Of a DNA stretch of 46,432 nt, positions 25,162 through 33,666 are shown one piece after another; the stretch's first letter is position 1, and every line of letters begins with the position of its first letter. Position numbers and translations under genes: made by a program. The notes beneath the pieces are model-generated. The model was not told the DNA's origin. It searched no databases and saw only the letters and a program-made list of their open reading frames with translations. Origin of the DNA: an uncultured Clostridia bacterium (GTDB taxonomy: Bacteria > Bacillota > Clostridia > Oscillospirales > Acutalibacteraceae); NCBI GenBank assembly GCA_946407065.1, contig CAMJMQ010000022.1, positions 1 through 46,432 of the forward strand. Reading direction: 5' to 3'.

Positions 25162-26385
25162 ATGAAAAAGAAACTTTATATCACGCGCAGTCTGAAGCTG
25201 CTTTCCTTCGGGCTCGCGGTGGTTTTATCCACCTTGTTCCTTCAGACATTCCTGCTGAAGCGAATCGATAACAATACGATGCGTATGGAGGCGTTCTATC
25301 TCGAGGAGAAGAACACCGTCGACGCGGTTTTGATCGGCGCGAGCGACGTCTACGCCGGCTATTCCGCTCCCTACGCTTATGAAAAATACGGCTACACCAG
25401 CTATCCCTACGCGACCCAGGCTTCTCCGGCGAACATCGTTCTGCCGCAGATCAAGGAGGTCATCAAGTACCAGAATCCCAAGATGGTCATCGTAGAGATC
25501 AACGCGTTCCTGTACAAGGATAACGAGCTGCCCAACGAGGCGAGCGCGCGTATGTTCGCTGATAACGTTCCCAGAGACGAGATATGGAGGGATTACCTCA
25601 AGGACGCGATCCCCGAGGATAAGCAGATCGAGTATTATCTGCCGATCATCAAATACCACAGCTCATGGAACGAGTATCCGTGGAAGATCAAGTATCTCAA
25701 CGCGGAGATCGGACTCAAGCAGAAGGGATACTCCCTGTTCCGCGGCTACAAGACCATCGCCAATGAGTTTCATTGCGAGACAAAGGTCTATAATGATGAG
25801 CTCAAGGATAATAATGAAACCCTGCCCCTTGCGGTCAACGGTGAGCGTTATCTGAGACAGACGCTGGACTATCTCAAGGAGAACAACATCACCAACGTCA
25901 TGTTCATGCGATTCCCGCACATCGTGAACGATGCCGCTGTCAGCCGCTTTAAACGCTGTAATCAGGCGGCAAAGATCATCGAAAGCTACGGCTATGACTT
26001 TGTCAACCTCGAGCGCTACGACGATCTGGCGGGTATCGACGTCAACAAGGACTACTACAACTGGGATCACCTGAATGTCTACGGCTCCGAGAAGGTCACC
26101 GACTATATCGCCAATATGCTGCAGACCAAGTACGGTATCACCAAGACCGAGCTGACAGAGAAGCAGAAGGCGGAATGGGATGATTCGGTCAACTACTATC
26201 ACATGATCTACAATTATTGCCAGGAGATGATCAGCCGCCGTCTGGAGCTGGGCAAAACCGGCAACGGCGGTACGACCGTATCCGAGGATGAAAAGAGCAT
26301 CAATACCATCCAAAAGTACGCGCGTAACCACCCCGACGCGGGCAAGTACGACGTCATCCTCGATAACGAAGATGCAGATTCATAA
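25162..26385 (+). CDS. DltD/AlgX-like SGNH-type membrane protein
   Basis: The extracytoplasmic partner of the MBOAT protein, thought to complete transfer of the acyl group to the polymer. Length 407. It has an N-terminal membrane anchor (about 12-32), then an SGNH-like domain with the nucleophile block VLIGASDVYAGYSAPYAYEK split as VLIGASDVY and SAPYAYEK (Ser about 58), a central insert, and a final acid-His pair in NWDHLNVYGSEKV (about 303). The nucleophile motif is GAS rather than GDS, as tolerated in DltD/AlgX relatives. The C-terminal tail beyond about 345 is charged. It is the last gene of the operon; a strong terminator follows. Confidence 0.82.
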   Translation: MKKKLYITRSLKLLSFGLAVVLSTLFLQTFLLKRIDNNTMRMEAFYLEEKNTVDAVLIGASDVYAGYSAPYAYEKYGYTSYPYATQASPANIVLPQIKEVIKYQNPKMVIVEINAFLYKDNELPNEASARMFADNVPRDEIWRDYLKDAIPEDKQIEYYLPIIKYHSSWNEYPWKIKYLNAEIGLKQKGYSLFRGYKTIANEFHCETKVYNDELKDNNETLPLAVNGERYLRQTLDYLKENNITNVMFMRFPHIVNDAAVSRFKRCNQAAKIIESYGYDFVNLERYDDLAGIDVNKDYYNWDHLNVYGSEKVTDYIANMLQTKYGITKTELTEKQKAEWDDSVNYYHMIYNYCQEMISRRLELGKTGNGGTTVSEDEKSINTIQKYARNHPDAGKYDVILDNEDADS

Positions 26386-26398
26386 TCATCAGTTAAGC

Positions 26399-26431
26399 AA
26401 AGGCTCTCGCAGAAATGCGGGAGCCTTTTTT
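26399..26431 (+). terminator. Terminator of the Dlt-like operon
   Basis: A 12-bp stem (AAAGGCTCTCGC/GCGGGAGCCTTT, one G-T pair), six-base loop, T run. An AGTTAGG heptamer arm starts at the last T. Confidence 0.92.
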
Positions 26432-26466
26432 AGTTAGGAGTGAGGAGTTAGGAGTGAGGAGTTGAC
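26432..26466. repeat. Solitary heptamer arm (copy 4)
   Basis: Four to five AGTTAGG/AGTGAGG units directly after the terminator, with no matching inverted arm; possibly a decayed or truncated element. A different heptamer array (ACTGAAA type) lies at about 26676-26712. Confidence 0.65.
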
Positions 26467-26485
26467 CTTTTAATAAAACGTCTAT

Positions 26486-27125
26486 CGTAGGGCGGGGGTG
26501 CTCCCCGTTGGGGAGACGTCACGAAGTGACAGTGGGGGAGGCGTCTCCGCCGAGGAATGCTCCCGCCGCAACCTTTCCACCAAACGCCACCTACCGCGAA
26601 GCACATCAATTTCTCCGTAGGGTACGGCATTTATGACGTACCGCAACCTTTCCAATATATCTCAATCGCAAGATAAACTGAAAACTGAAGACTGAAAATT
26701 GAAAAATGAAAAATAAACAAAACTCCGATCGTTAGATGATCGGGGTGGTGTGTAGGGCGGGGCTTGCTCCTCCCGAAGTGTTTGCAAAGATGACATCCAA
26801 ACGTGAAGAAAACCAAACGTTTGCTGTAGGGTACGGCGCTTGCCGACGTACCGCGGTTGGACGTTGGGTCACAAACTCACGTTGGTTGAGGAAACAAACA
26901 TTTCCGTAGGGACGACCATCGGTCGTCCGCACGGCAGAAAGTCGTATTCCTATCCAGCGTTCCCGATAATAGAATCGCCCGTCATTCTGCAGATGGTCAG
27001 AGACCATCCCTACGGAAAAACTGATTTGCTTCGCGTTTGAATGGTTCTGTCATGAAACGCACGGTACGTCATAAATGCCGTACCCTACATAAACGTTGCG
27101 AATAATGGTAGGGTCGACATTTGGA
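26486..27125. repeat. Cluster of REP-like palindromes (GTAGGG type)
   Basis: At least seven hairpins start or end with GTAGGG/CCCTAC: about 26487, 26617-26644, 26752-26775, 26826-26854, 26905-26933, 26992-27014 (inverted), 27061-27088 (inverted), and a decayed one near 27107. Each is GTAGGG followed by a palindrome such as GACGACC-ATC-GGTCGTC. Copies at 26617 and 27061 are nearly identical and inverted. GTCACGAAGTGAC near 26517 is another palindrome. No gene is credible here. Confidence 0.75.
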
Positions 27126-27303
27126 TATGCGTGTTAAATGATCCGAATCAATTTCGATAGATTCCTGATTGAGGTAAATCAACCTCCCCTCAATGTGTGT
27201 GATTCACCGCCTGATCCACCACATCTTGATACCTGTCAAAAACATATACAAAGATATTGGTGAAAAAGTTGTAAAATTTATGATAAAAATGTTACAGATT
27301 CCC

Positions 27304-27332
27304 TTGATTTATTCTGTGCTATAGTATATAAT
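27304..27332 (+). promoter_or_regulatory. Promoter of the dcw cluster
   Basis: TTGATT, 17 bases, TATAAT. The leader to mraZ is about 210 bases and holds a TGTCA-TTTTG-TGACA palindrome (27354-27368) and two hairpins (27447-27472 and 27496-27511). Confidence 0.78.
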
Positions 27333-27549
27333 AAGTTCGTTGGTGGCGTTTTGTGTCATTTTGTGACATTTTGGCTCCCTTTGGTAAAGGTGAGGTGTTG
27401 TCCGAATATTATAATTTGGGATACAACGCCCATACACCGGAGAGCTGTCGGATGACACGCGTGTTATCCGACTGAGGGATTGCACAGATGACTGAGCGTG
27501 AGGCGTCACGCGAGTAACCAATGATTCTCAACCAAAAGGAGGCGGCAGA

Positions 27550-27969
27550 ATGTTTTTAGGTACCAGCGATCATCATCTTGACAGCAAGGGCAGAGTTATT
27601 CTGCCGACCGATTTCAGAGAACAGCTCGGCGAGAGCTTTTATATTACGATGGGTTTTAACAAATGCGCTCAGGTGATGAGCGTTGAGGAATTTGACCGTC
27701 TGCGGGAGCAGATCCGTCAGCTGCCCGCCGATAAGGCGCTCTCGCTGCAATACCTGCTGATTTCTCCCGCCAAGCTCGTCAGCCCCAACTCGCAGGGCAG
27801 GATCATCATTCCGCAAAAGCTCCGTGAGGATGCCGGGCTCAGCGGCGACGTTACCGTCGTCGGCATGGACGCGCGCATCGAGATCTGGGATAAGGCGACC
27901 TTTGACGCCTTTATGGAACAGCAAAAACAGGCTTCCGTGAAAGAAGCGCTCGAGCTGCTGCGCCTATAA
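27550..27969 (+). CDS. mraZ: Transcriptional regulator MraZ
   Basis: A cytoplasmic DNA-binding protein with two AbrB-like swapped-hairpin repeats; in other bacteria it regulates the dcw promoter. Length 139, typical. The family signature is clear: start MFLGTSDHHLDSKGRVILPTD in two pieces (MFLGTSDHHLD, SKGRVILPTDF), and the second repeat LVSPNSQGRIIIPQKLRE. Ribosome site AAAAGGAGG lies six to seven bases before ATG. It is the first gene of the division cluster. The repeated TGGG boxes that MraZ binds elsewhere are not obvious in the leader. Confidence 0.96.
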   Translation: MFLGTSDHHLDSKGRVILPTDFREQLGESFYITMGFNKCAQVMSVEEFDRLREQIRQLPADKALSLQYLLISPAKLVSPNSQGRIIIPQKLREDAGLSGDVTVVGMDARIEIWDKATFDAFMEQQKQASVKEALELLRL

Positions 27970-28051
27970 ATCATCATTGAAAGGCGTTTGGCCAAATCGC
28001 AAAAGCCAAAAACCCGACCGATTGAAAATGACAGAAAGTGAGTGTCTGTGC

Positions 28052-28975
28052 ATGGAGTTCAACCATGTTTCCGTACTGCTGAAGGAAGCAGTCGATAGCT
28101 TGCATATCCGTGAAGACGGCATTTATGTCGACGGCACTGCCGGCGGCGGCGGACACTCTGCTGAAATCCTCTCGCATCTGACGACCGGAACGCTGTACAG
28201 CATCGATCAGGATCCCGACGCGATCGCGACCGTGACCGAGCGGTTTCGCGGAGACAGCCGATCCCGTATCATTGAGGGCAACTTCGGCGATATGAGCCGC
28301 CTGTTACATGATGTCGGGGTAGAAGCCGTAGACGGCGTGCTGCTCGATATCGGCGTATCGTCCCATCAGCTCGACGAGGGCGCTCGCGGCTTTTCCTATC
28401 ATGTGGACGCGCCATTGGATATGCGCATGAGCCAAAGCGGCGAGACCGCCGCCGATCTGGTCAATTCACTCAGCGTCGGTGAGCTCAGCCGGATCCTCTC
28501 GCTTTACGGTGAGGAAAAATACGCCTATTCCATCGCCAAGGGGATCGCGCGATACCGCGAGACAAAGCGGATCGAGACGACATTGGAGCTTGCCGATATC
28601 ATCAAGGAACACGTACCGCAGAAGGTGCGCCGCGACGGACATCCCGCGCGCAAATCCTTTCAGGCGATCCGCATCGCGGTCAATCATGAGCTTGATGTGC
28701 TCGAAAGCGGCTTACAGGGCGCTTTTGAAATGCTCAATAAGGGCGGACGGCTCAGTGTGATCACCTTCCACTCGCTGGAGGATCGCATCGTCAAGCAGTT
28801 TATGCGCGACAAGGCGCAGGGCTGTACTTGCCCGAAGGACTTCCCCGTGTGCGTTTGCGGAAAAAAACCGCAGGTGAAGCTCATCACCCGCAAGCCGATC
28901 TGCCCCACTGACGAAGAAAATGAGCGCAATCCGAGGGCGCGTTCGGCAAAGCTGAGGGTCTGTGAAAGACTTTGA
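28052..28975 (+). CDS. rsmH: 16S rRNA (cytosine-1402-N4) methyltransferase
   Basis: Methylates N4 of C1402 in 16S rRNA with S-adenosylmethionine. Length 307, typical. It starts MEFNHVSVLLKEAVDSL. The SAM motif is YVDGTAGGGGHSAEIL; further family blocks are DGVLLDIGVSSHQLDEGARGF split as DGVLLDIGVSSHQLD and EGARGFSY, then MRMSQ, and FHSLEDRIVKQFM near the end. An upstream in-frame stretch with TTG or ATG candidates lacks homology, and a weak GAAAGTGAG lies nine bases before ATG 28052. It is the second gene of the cluster. Confidence 0.94.
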   Translation: MEFNHVSVLLKEAVDSLHIREDGIYVDGTAGGGGHSAEILSHLTTGTLYSIDQDPDAIATVTERFRGDSRSRIIEGNFGDMSRLLHDVGVEAVDGVLLDIGVSSHQLDEGARGFSYHVDAPLDMRMSQSGETAADLVNSLSVGELSRILSLYGEEKYAYSIAKGIARYRETKRIETTLELADIIKEHVPQKVRRDGHPARKSFQAIRIAVNHELDVLESGLQGAFEMLNKGGRLSVITFHSLEDRIVKQFMRDKAQGCTCPKDFPVCVCGKKPQVKLITRKPICPTDEENERNPRARSAKLRVCERL

Positions 28976-29327
28976 TAACAGTATATATTTCCCTATCGGA
29001 AGTATAAGAAAAATATTCTGGCAAATTGAGCAAATTCATCATGTTTCCGTTCCATATTTGTACAGTTTTACTATGGACATCAGCGACAGTATATAGTAAA
29101 ATAATAACAAGATTGTAATAATTGTTCTACACAAGAAATTGTGATGAAATCTGCGATTCGACACATCATCCTGTGAATTTGGATCAAAAATGTCACATTT
29201 TCGGTTAAAATTAGATTACAGAATCATTACAGTCATTACTTTAGATATCTACATTCTTTTGATATAAACAGAAACAGAAACCAAAGTGCTTGGAAGGCAC
29301 GCATTGAAAAGACATTCGGGGTGCATT
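28976..29327. other. A+T-rich gap between rsmH and ftsL-like gene
   Basis: 352 bases without a gene. I see neither a strong terminator nor a consensus promoter. The A+T richness after about 29030 would suit an internal promoter, but no hexamer pair is convincing. Confidence 0.5.
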
Positions 29328-29885
29328 ATGGCTTACTATTCGAGTAGCAGCAGCGCCTATGATTTCACTCTCTTTGAAGAAGATTTTGATTCTTCCGAGA
29401 GAATGAGAGCACAGGCGGATGACCGTCCCGCTACAGAGGACGGCGGCACACAGCAGAATAAGAGCAGAAGCGAAGAACGCCGCGCCGAGTCCGAGGCGAA
29501 GATCAAGCGCATGCGCAGACGCAGGTCCAATATCGCGCGTATCGCGATCGGCGTCGTATTCGGTATCGCTGTCGCGTTCATCGTCGCTTCCATTATTCAC
29601 GGACAGGTTCAGCTCACCGAGCTCAATCAGCAGATCTCGGACGCGAAGGCGCAGCTGGCAGAGCAGCAGAGTGTGTACACGCAGCTGGAGATGAAGGTCG
29701 ATTCTTCCATCTCCACCTCCGTAGTAGAGGACTACGCAAAAAACAATCTCAAAATGAATAAGGCGACCAACTCCCAGAAGGAGTTTATACAGCTTTCCGA
29801 CAGCGATAAGGCAGAGGTCACTCTCAGCAAGGACAAGAATATTTTTGAAACGATTGCAGAGGCGGTTTCTTCCTTATGGTCATGA
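29328..29885 (+). CDS. ftsL: FtsL-like division protein
   Basis: A bitopic membrane protein of the divisome that pairs with FtsQ/DivIB and DivIC. Length 185. The charged cytoplasmic N-terminus (about 1-70) is longer than usual. It is followed by one membrane segment (about 71-93, IARIAIGVVFGIAVAFIVAS), then a coiled coil (about 95-130; LTELNQQISDAKAQLAEQQS) and a short extracellular tail. Sequence identity in this family is always low; the call rests on topology and on its place between rsmH and the spoVD/ftsI gene. ATG 29328 gives the MAYYSS start; the ribosome site is weak. Confidence 0.82.
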   Translation: MAYYSSSSSAYDFTLFEEDFDSSERMRAQADDRPATEDGGTQQNKSRSEERRAESEAKIKRMRRRRSNIARIAIGVVFGIAVAFIVASIIHGQVQLTELNQQISDAKAQLAEQQSVYTQLEMKVDSSISTSVVEDYAKNNLKMNKATNSQKEFIQLSDSDKAEVTLSKDKNIFETIAEAVSSLWS

Positions 29886-29926
29886 TTTGGTATATATTGA
29901 AAGCGTTTGAATAGAATGTAGATGTG

Positions 29927-29956
29927 ATAAGAGTTGAGATTTATCTTAACTCTTAT
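29927..29956 (+). other. Long stem-loop between ftsL-like and spoVD/ftsI genes
   Basis: ATAAGAGTTGAGAT pairs with ATCTTAACTCTTAT (14 bp with one G-T) around a tiny loop, followed by a GTTTT stretch. It could be a partial terminator or an RNase site that lowers downstream expression. Confidence 0.45.
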
Positions 29957-30118
29957 TCGTGTTTTATAGAATATTGATTTTTGGTTGCCGCGGCAGCAGT
30001 CGGCGCTCCAAGGTCGGTCAAATTCCGACAAATATCGGAGCAAAATCGCTGTAAAATTCAGATCGGTCAAACGGTAAAAATCGTTTGACTTACCCGATGA
30101 AGAAAGGAGAAATCGCTT

Positions 30119-32443
30119 ATGGGTGCTAACCAAAAGCTCAGAAGAAGAACCGTATGGCTTTTGATTATTATCTTGGCGGTTGGATTCGGCGCGGTCATCA
30201 CCCGACTGGCTTTCTTACAGCTGGTCCAGGGCGAAGAACTCCAGCGCAGAGCGATTGAACAGCAGCTTTCGGATACCCCCGTATCCGCTAAGCGCGGCAC
30301 GATATATGACACCAAGGGCAAGATCCTCGCCCAGTCCGCCTCCGTATGGCAGGTGGTCATGGCGCCCGCGTATTTTGACGACGGCGCGGATGGTGAGGAA
30401 CAGCGCCGCTTTGTCGCAAAGCGCCTGCATGAGATCTTAGGCGTGGATGAAAACGAGACCTATGAGGAAACCACGCAGAACACCTACTATGTTTCCGTCA
30501 AGCGTAAGGTGGAAACCTCCGAAAAAGAGCAGATCATCGAGCTGCAAAACGAGCTCGCCGAAAAATACCAGAAATCCGGTATCATCTCGCTGCTCGACGA
30601 CTATAAGCGCTATTATCCCTACAGCGACCTCGCGTCCTCGGTCATCGGCTTCACCGGCTCCGAGGATCAGGGACTGTCGGGTGTTGAGTTCCAGTACAAC
30701 GAATATCTTTCCGGTACGCCCGGACGAATCGTCTCGGCGCAAAACGGCGTCCAGACGGAAATGCCCTTTGACTATAACCAGAACATCGGCGCGATCGACG
30801 GCAGCTCTCTGGTGCTGACGATCGACGAGACCGTCCAGAGCATCGTCGAAAAGTACATGAAGCAGGGCGTTATCGATCATAACGTCCATGAGCGCGGCGT
30901 TTGCATCGTCATGGACGTCAATAACGGCGAGGTGCTCGCAATGGCGTCGGTCAACGGCTTTGACTTGAACAAGCCGTATGCCATCAGTGATGACCAGCAA
31001 AAGGAGATCGACGCGATCGATACCGAGTATCTGGTCAAACATGATTATATCGAAGAGGGCGTTGATCCCTACAAGCTCAGCGAATCCAAGAAGAAAGAGC
31101 TGATCGAAAAGGCAAAGGCGGAGGCGAACAGCGCGGCGCTGGCGCGTAACTGGCGTAACAAGGCGATCTCCGACACCTACTACCCCGGTTCGGTCTTCAA
31201 GATGGTCACTCTTTCGATGGCGTTGCAGGAGGGCGTGGTCAATGAGAACAGCCGCTTTGGTTGCTCCGGCGCGTTCCAGCTGTATAACGATACCATCCAC
31301 TGTCATAACACTGCCGGTCACGGCTCCCAGACCTATCAGGAATGTTTGTGGAACTCCTGCAACCCCGGCTTCATCCAGATCGGCCAGTTGGTCGGTAAGG
31401 AGAAATTCTGGGATTACTATCAGGCGTTCGGCTTCTCGGACAAAACCGGCATCGACCTGCCCGGTGAGTCCGACGACCAGTTCTTTATCCACGACGGCGT
31501 AGAGGGTAATATGCTCGACACCGACTTGGCGGTTGCCTCCTTCGGTCAGAACTTCTCGATCACCCCGATCCAGATGATCACCGCCGCGAGCGCTGTCGCC
31601 AACGGCGGCAGGATCGTTCAGCCCCATGTCGTCAAGCAGATCCTCGACTCCAACGGCAAGGTTGTCAAAAATACATCGACCGAGACCAAGCGTCAGGTCA
31701 TCTCCGAATCCGTCTCCAAAGAAATGTGCGGAATTTTGGAGGAGAACGCGACCACCGGTTCCGGTAAAAACGGTTACGTTGCCGGTTATCGCGTCGGCGG
31801 TAAGACCGGTACCTCCGAGAAGCTGATCGACGTCAATGACGACGGCGCCGACGACTATATCGCCTCCTTCTGCGGCTTCGCGCCCGCGAACAATCCGCAG
31901 TACGCGGCACTGGTATTCTTTGACGCTCCTCTGGGCGGCAGCTACTACGGCTCCGAGGTCGCGGCTCCGGTATTCGCGAGCATCATGAGCGAGGTCCTGC
32001 CGTATCTCGACGTTGCGGCACAGTACACCGACGAGGAGATGAGCAACATCGATACCGCCGCCGGTTCCTACACCGGTCAGAGCATCGAGGATGCGACCAA
32101 GGCGGCTGAGGCGGACGGCTTCAGCGTCACGGTCAAGGGTGAAGGCTCGACGGTCATCTCCCAGAGCCCCGCGACCGGCGCGTCGATCCCGACAGGCGGC
32201 ACCATCGTCCTGTATACCGACCAGAGCGCATCCACCGATAAGGTGACGGTTCCGAACTTTGTCGGAATGGGCGTTTCGGAGGTCAACGGGCTCGCCGCAG
32301 CCAACAACCTGAACGTCAGCATGACGGGTATGGTATCCTCGTCCGACGGAACCTCGACTTCACAGAGTATCCCCGAGGGCAATCAGGTAGCGCCCGGTAC
32401 GGTCATCACTGTTACCTTCAGCAGCAGCGGCATCGCCGATTAG
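30119..32443 (+). CDS. Class B penicillin-binding protein with PASTA domains (SpoVD/FtsI)
   Basis: A peptidoglycan transpeptidase of septum or spore cortex synthesis, partner of the FtsW/SpoVE protein. Length 774. N-terminal membrane anchor (about 12-33), dimerisation domain (about 50-230; AKRGTIYDTKGKILAQS, DQGLSGVEFQYNEYLSGTPG), transpeptidase domain with SVFK (active Ser), SCN in LWNSCNPGF, and KTGTSEK. Two PASTA domains close it (about 640-770, SPATGASIPTGG; VPNFVGMGVSEV). PASTA repeats favour SpoVD or a Gram-positive FtsI; sporulation cannot be decided here. AGAAAGGAGA lies eight bases before ATG. Confidence 0.92.
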   Translation: MGANQKLRRRTVWLLIIILAVGFGAVITRLAFLQLVQGEELQRRAIEQQLSDTPVSAKRGTIYDTKGKILAQSASVWQVVMAPAYFDDGADGEEQRRFVAKRLHEILGVDENETYEETTQNTYYVSVKRKVETSEKEQIIELQNELAEKYQKSGIISLLDDYKRYYPYSDLASSVIGFTGSEDQGLSGVEFQYNEYLSGTPGRIVSAQNGVQTEMPFDYNQNIGAIDGSSLVLTIDETVQSIVEKYMKQGVIDHNVHERGVCIVMDVNNGEVLAMASVNGFDLNKPYAISDDQQKEIDAIDTEYLVKHDYIEEGVDPYKLSESKKKELIEKAKAEANSAALARNWRNKAISDTYYPGSVFKMVTLSMALQEGVVNENSRFGCSGAFQLYNDTIHCHNTAGHGSQTYQECLWNSCNPGFIQIGQLVGKEKFWDYYQAFGFSDKTGIDLPGESDDQFFIHDGVEGNMLDTDLAVASFGQNFSITPIQMITAASAVANGGRIVQPHVVKQILDSNGKVVKNTSTETKRQVISESVSKEMCGILEENATTGSGKNGYVAGYRVGGKTGTSEKLIDVNDDGADDYIASFCGFAPANNPQYAALVFFDAPLGGSYYGSEVAAPVFASIMSEVLPYLDVAAQYTDEEMSNIDTAAGSYTGQSIEDATKAAEADGFSVTVKGEGSTVISQSPATGASIPTGGTIVLYTDQSASTDKVTVPNFVGMGVSEVNGLAAANNLNVSMTGMVSSSDGTSTSQSIPEGNQVAPGTVITVTFSSSGIAD

Positions 32444-32577
32444 ACGCGCGCGTCATTATCACATCAATTCCAACGTTATCGGGTCGACGGATTACCGTTG
32501 ATTGGCGATTTTGCCGACCTTTATCGCGGAGAGCATGCTCTCTTTGCGTTATTAAACAAAACAAATGAGGTGTAAAA

Positions 32578-33600
32578 ATGGAGACAGGTTTATGGGCATT
32601 CGGTGTGGCAGCCGTCGCGTTCGCTATCACCGCCGTGATCGGAAAGTTCTTGATCCCTTTCCTCCACAAGCTGAACTTCGGTCAAACGATCTTAGAGGAA
32701 GGACCGAAGTGGCATAAAAGCAAGCAGGGTACCCCTACGATGGGCGGTATCATGTTCATCATCGGTATCGTCATCGCGACTACCGCGGGCGTGCTGTTGT
32801 ACGCGGTGGGTCACGGGATGGATTCCGTGAGCTACTATGTGTTCATCGGTCTGCTGTTCGCGCTGATGAACGGCGCGATCGGCTTTGTCGACGACTATGT
32901 CAAGGTCGTCAAAAAGCGCAATCTCGGCTTGACCGCGATCCAAAAGCTCGTCCTGCAATTTTCGGCGGCGGCGATCTATCTGTTCCTGATGCACCTGTGC
33001 AAGGATAACACCCAGATCCTGATCCCCTTTGTCAACCACTATGTCGATCTCGGCTTCTTCTACTATATCATCATGGCGATCGGTCTGGTCGGTATCGTCA
33101 ACGCAGTCAACCTGACCGACGGTATCGACGGACTTGACGGCTCGATCACCTTCTTTGCCTGCCTGTTCATGATGCTGATCGCTAACGTTTTGGGCGGTCA
33201 TGAGGCTAACGTGCTGTACACCGCGGCGGGCGCCGGCGGCTGTCTGGGCTTCCTTATCTGGAATTTCCACCCCGCCAAGTGCTTTATGGGCGACACCGGT
33301 TCACTGTTCCTCGGCGGTATGATCTGCTCGATGGCGTTCGCGATGGATATGCAGTTCATGCTGCTGTTGATCGCGCTGACCTATCTGCTCGAGATGCTGT
33401 CCGTCGTGCTGCAGGTCACTTACTTCAAGCTGACCCACGGCAAACGCCTGTTCAAGATGTCGCCGATCCACCACCACTTTGAGATGTGCGGCTGGTCGGA
33501 GACCAAGATCGTCTGCGTGTTCTCCGCTTTTACCGCGGTATGCGGTCTCATTGCGTTGCTGCTGGTGATCTTCGGCATCGTCTATACGCCCGTATCATAA
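32578..33600 (+). CDS. mraY: Phospho-N-acetylmuramoyl-pentapeptide transferase MraY
   Basis: Integral membrane enzyme that transfers phospho-MurNAc-pentapeptide to undecaprenyl phosphate, making lipid I. Length 340, about ten membrane segments. Family motifs: KSKQGTPTMGGIMF, FVDDYVKVVKKRNLGLT, NLTDGIDGLDG with the catalytic Asp, FMGDTGSLFLGG, and the HHHFE motif in SPIHHHFEMCGWSETKI. In related clusters murF or murE lies before and murD after; both are missing here. Start ATG follows GAGGTG. Confidence 0.97.
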   Translation: METGLWAFGVAAVAFAITAVIGKFLIPFLHKLNFGQTILEEGPKWHKSKQGTPTMGGIMFIIGIVIATTAGVLLYAVGHGMDSVSYYVFIGLLFALMNGAIGFVDDYVKVVKKRNLGLTAIQKLVLQFSAAAIYLFLMHLCKDNTQILIPFVNHYVDLGFFYYIIMAIGLVGIVNAVNLTDGIDGLDGSITFFACLFMMLIANVLGGHEANVLYTAAGAGGCLGFLIWNFHPAKCFMGDTGSLFLGGMICSMAFAMDMQFMLLLIALTYLLEMLSVVLQVTYFKLTHGKRLFKMSPIHHHFEMCGWSETKIVCVFSAFTAVCGLIALLLVIFGIVYTPVS

Positions 33601-33666
33601 ACGTCATGGCGCATCCGAAAGGATCGGGTGCGGTCATCTCACCACCATCACTAAGGACTGAGGCAT

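Noticed and set aside
26840..27040. Short ORFs in the REP-like cluster before mraZ
   Set aside because: They run through palindromes, lack ribosome sites and resemble no protein.
30437..31627. 396-codon minus-strand ORF opposite the spoVD/ftsI gene
   Set aside because: Shadow of a well-supported gene; no start signals.
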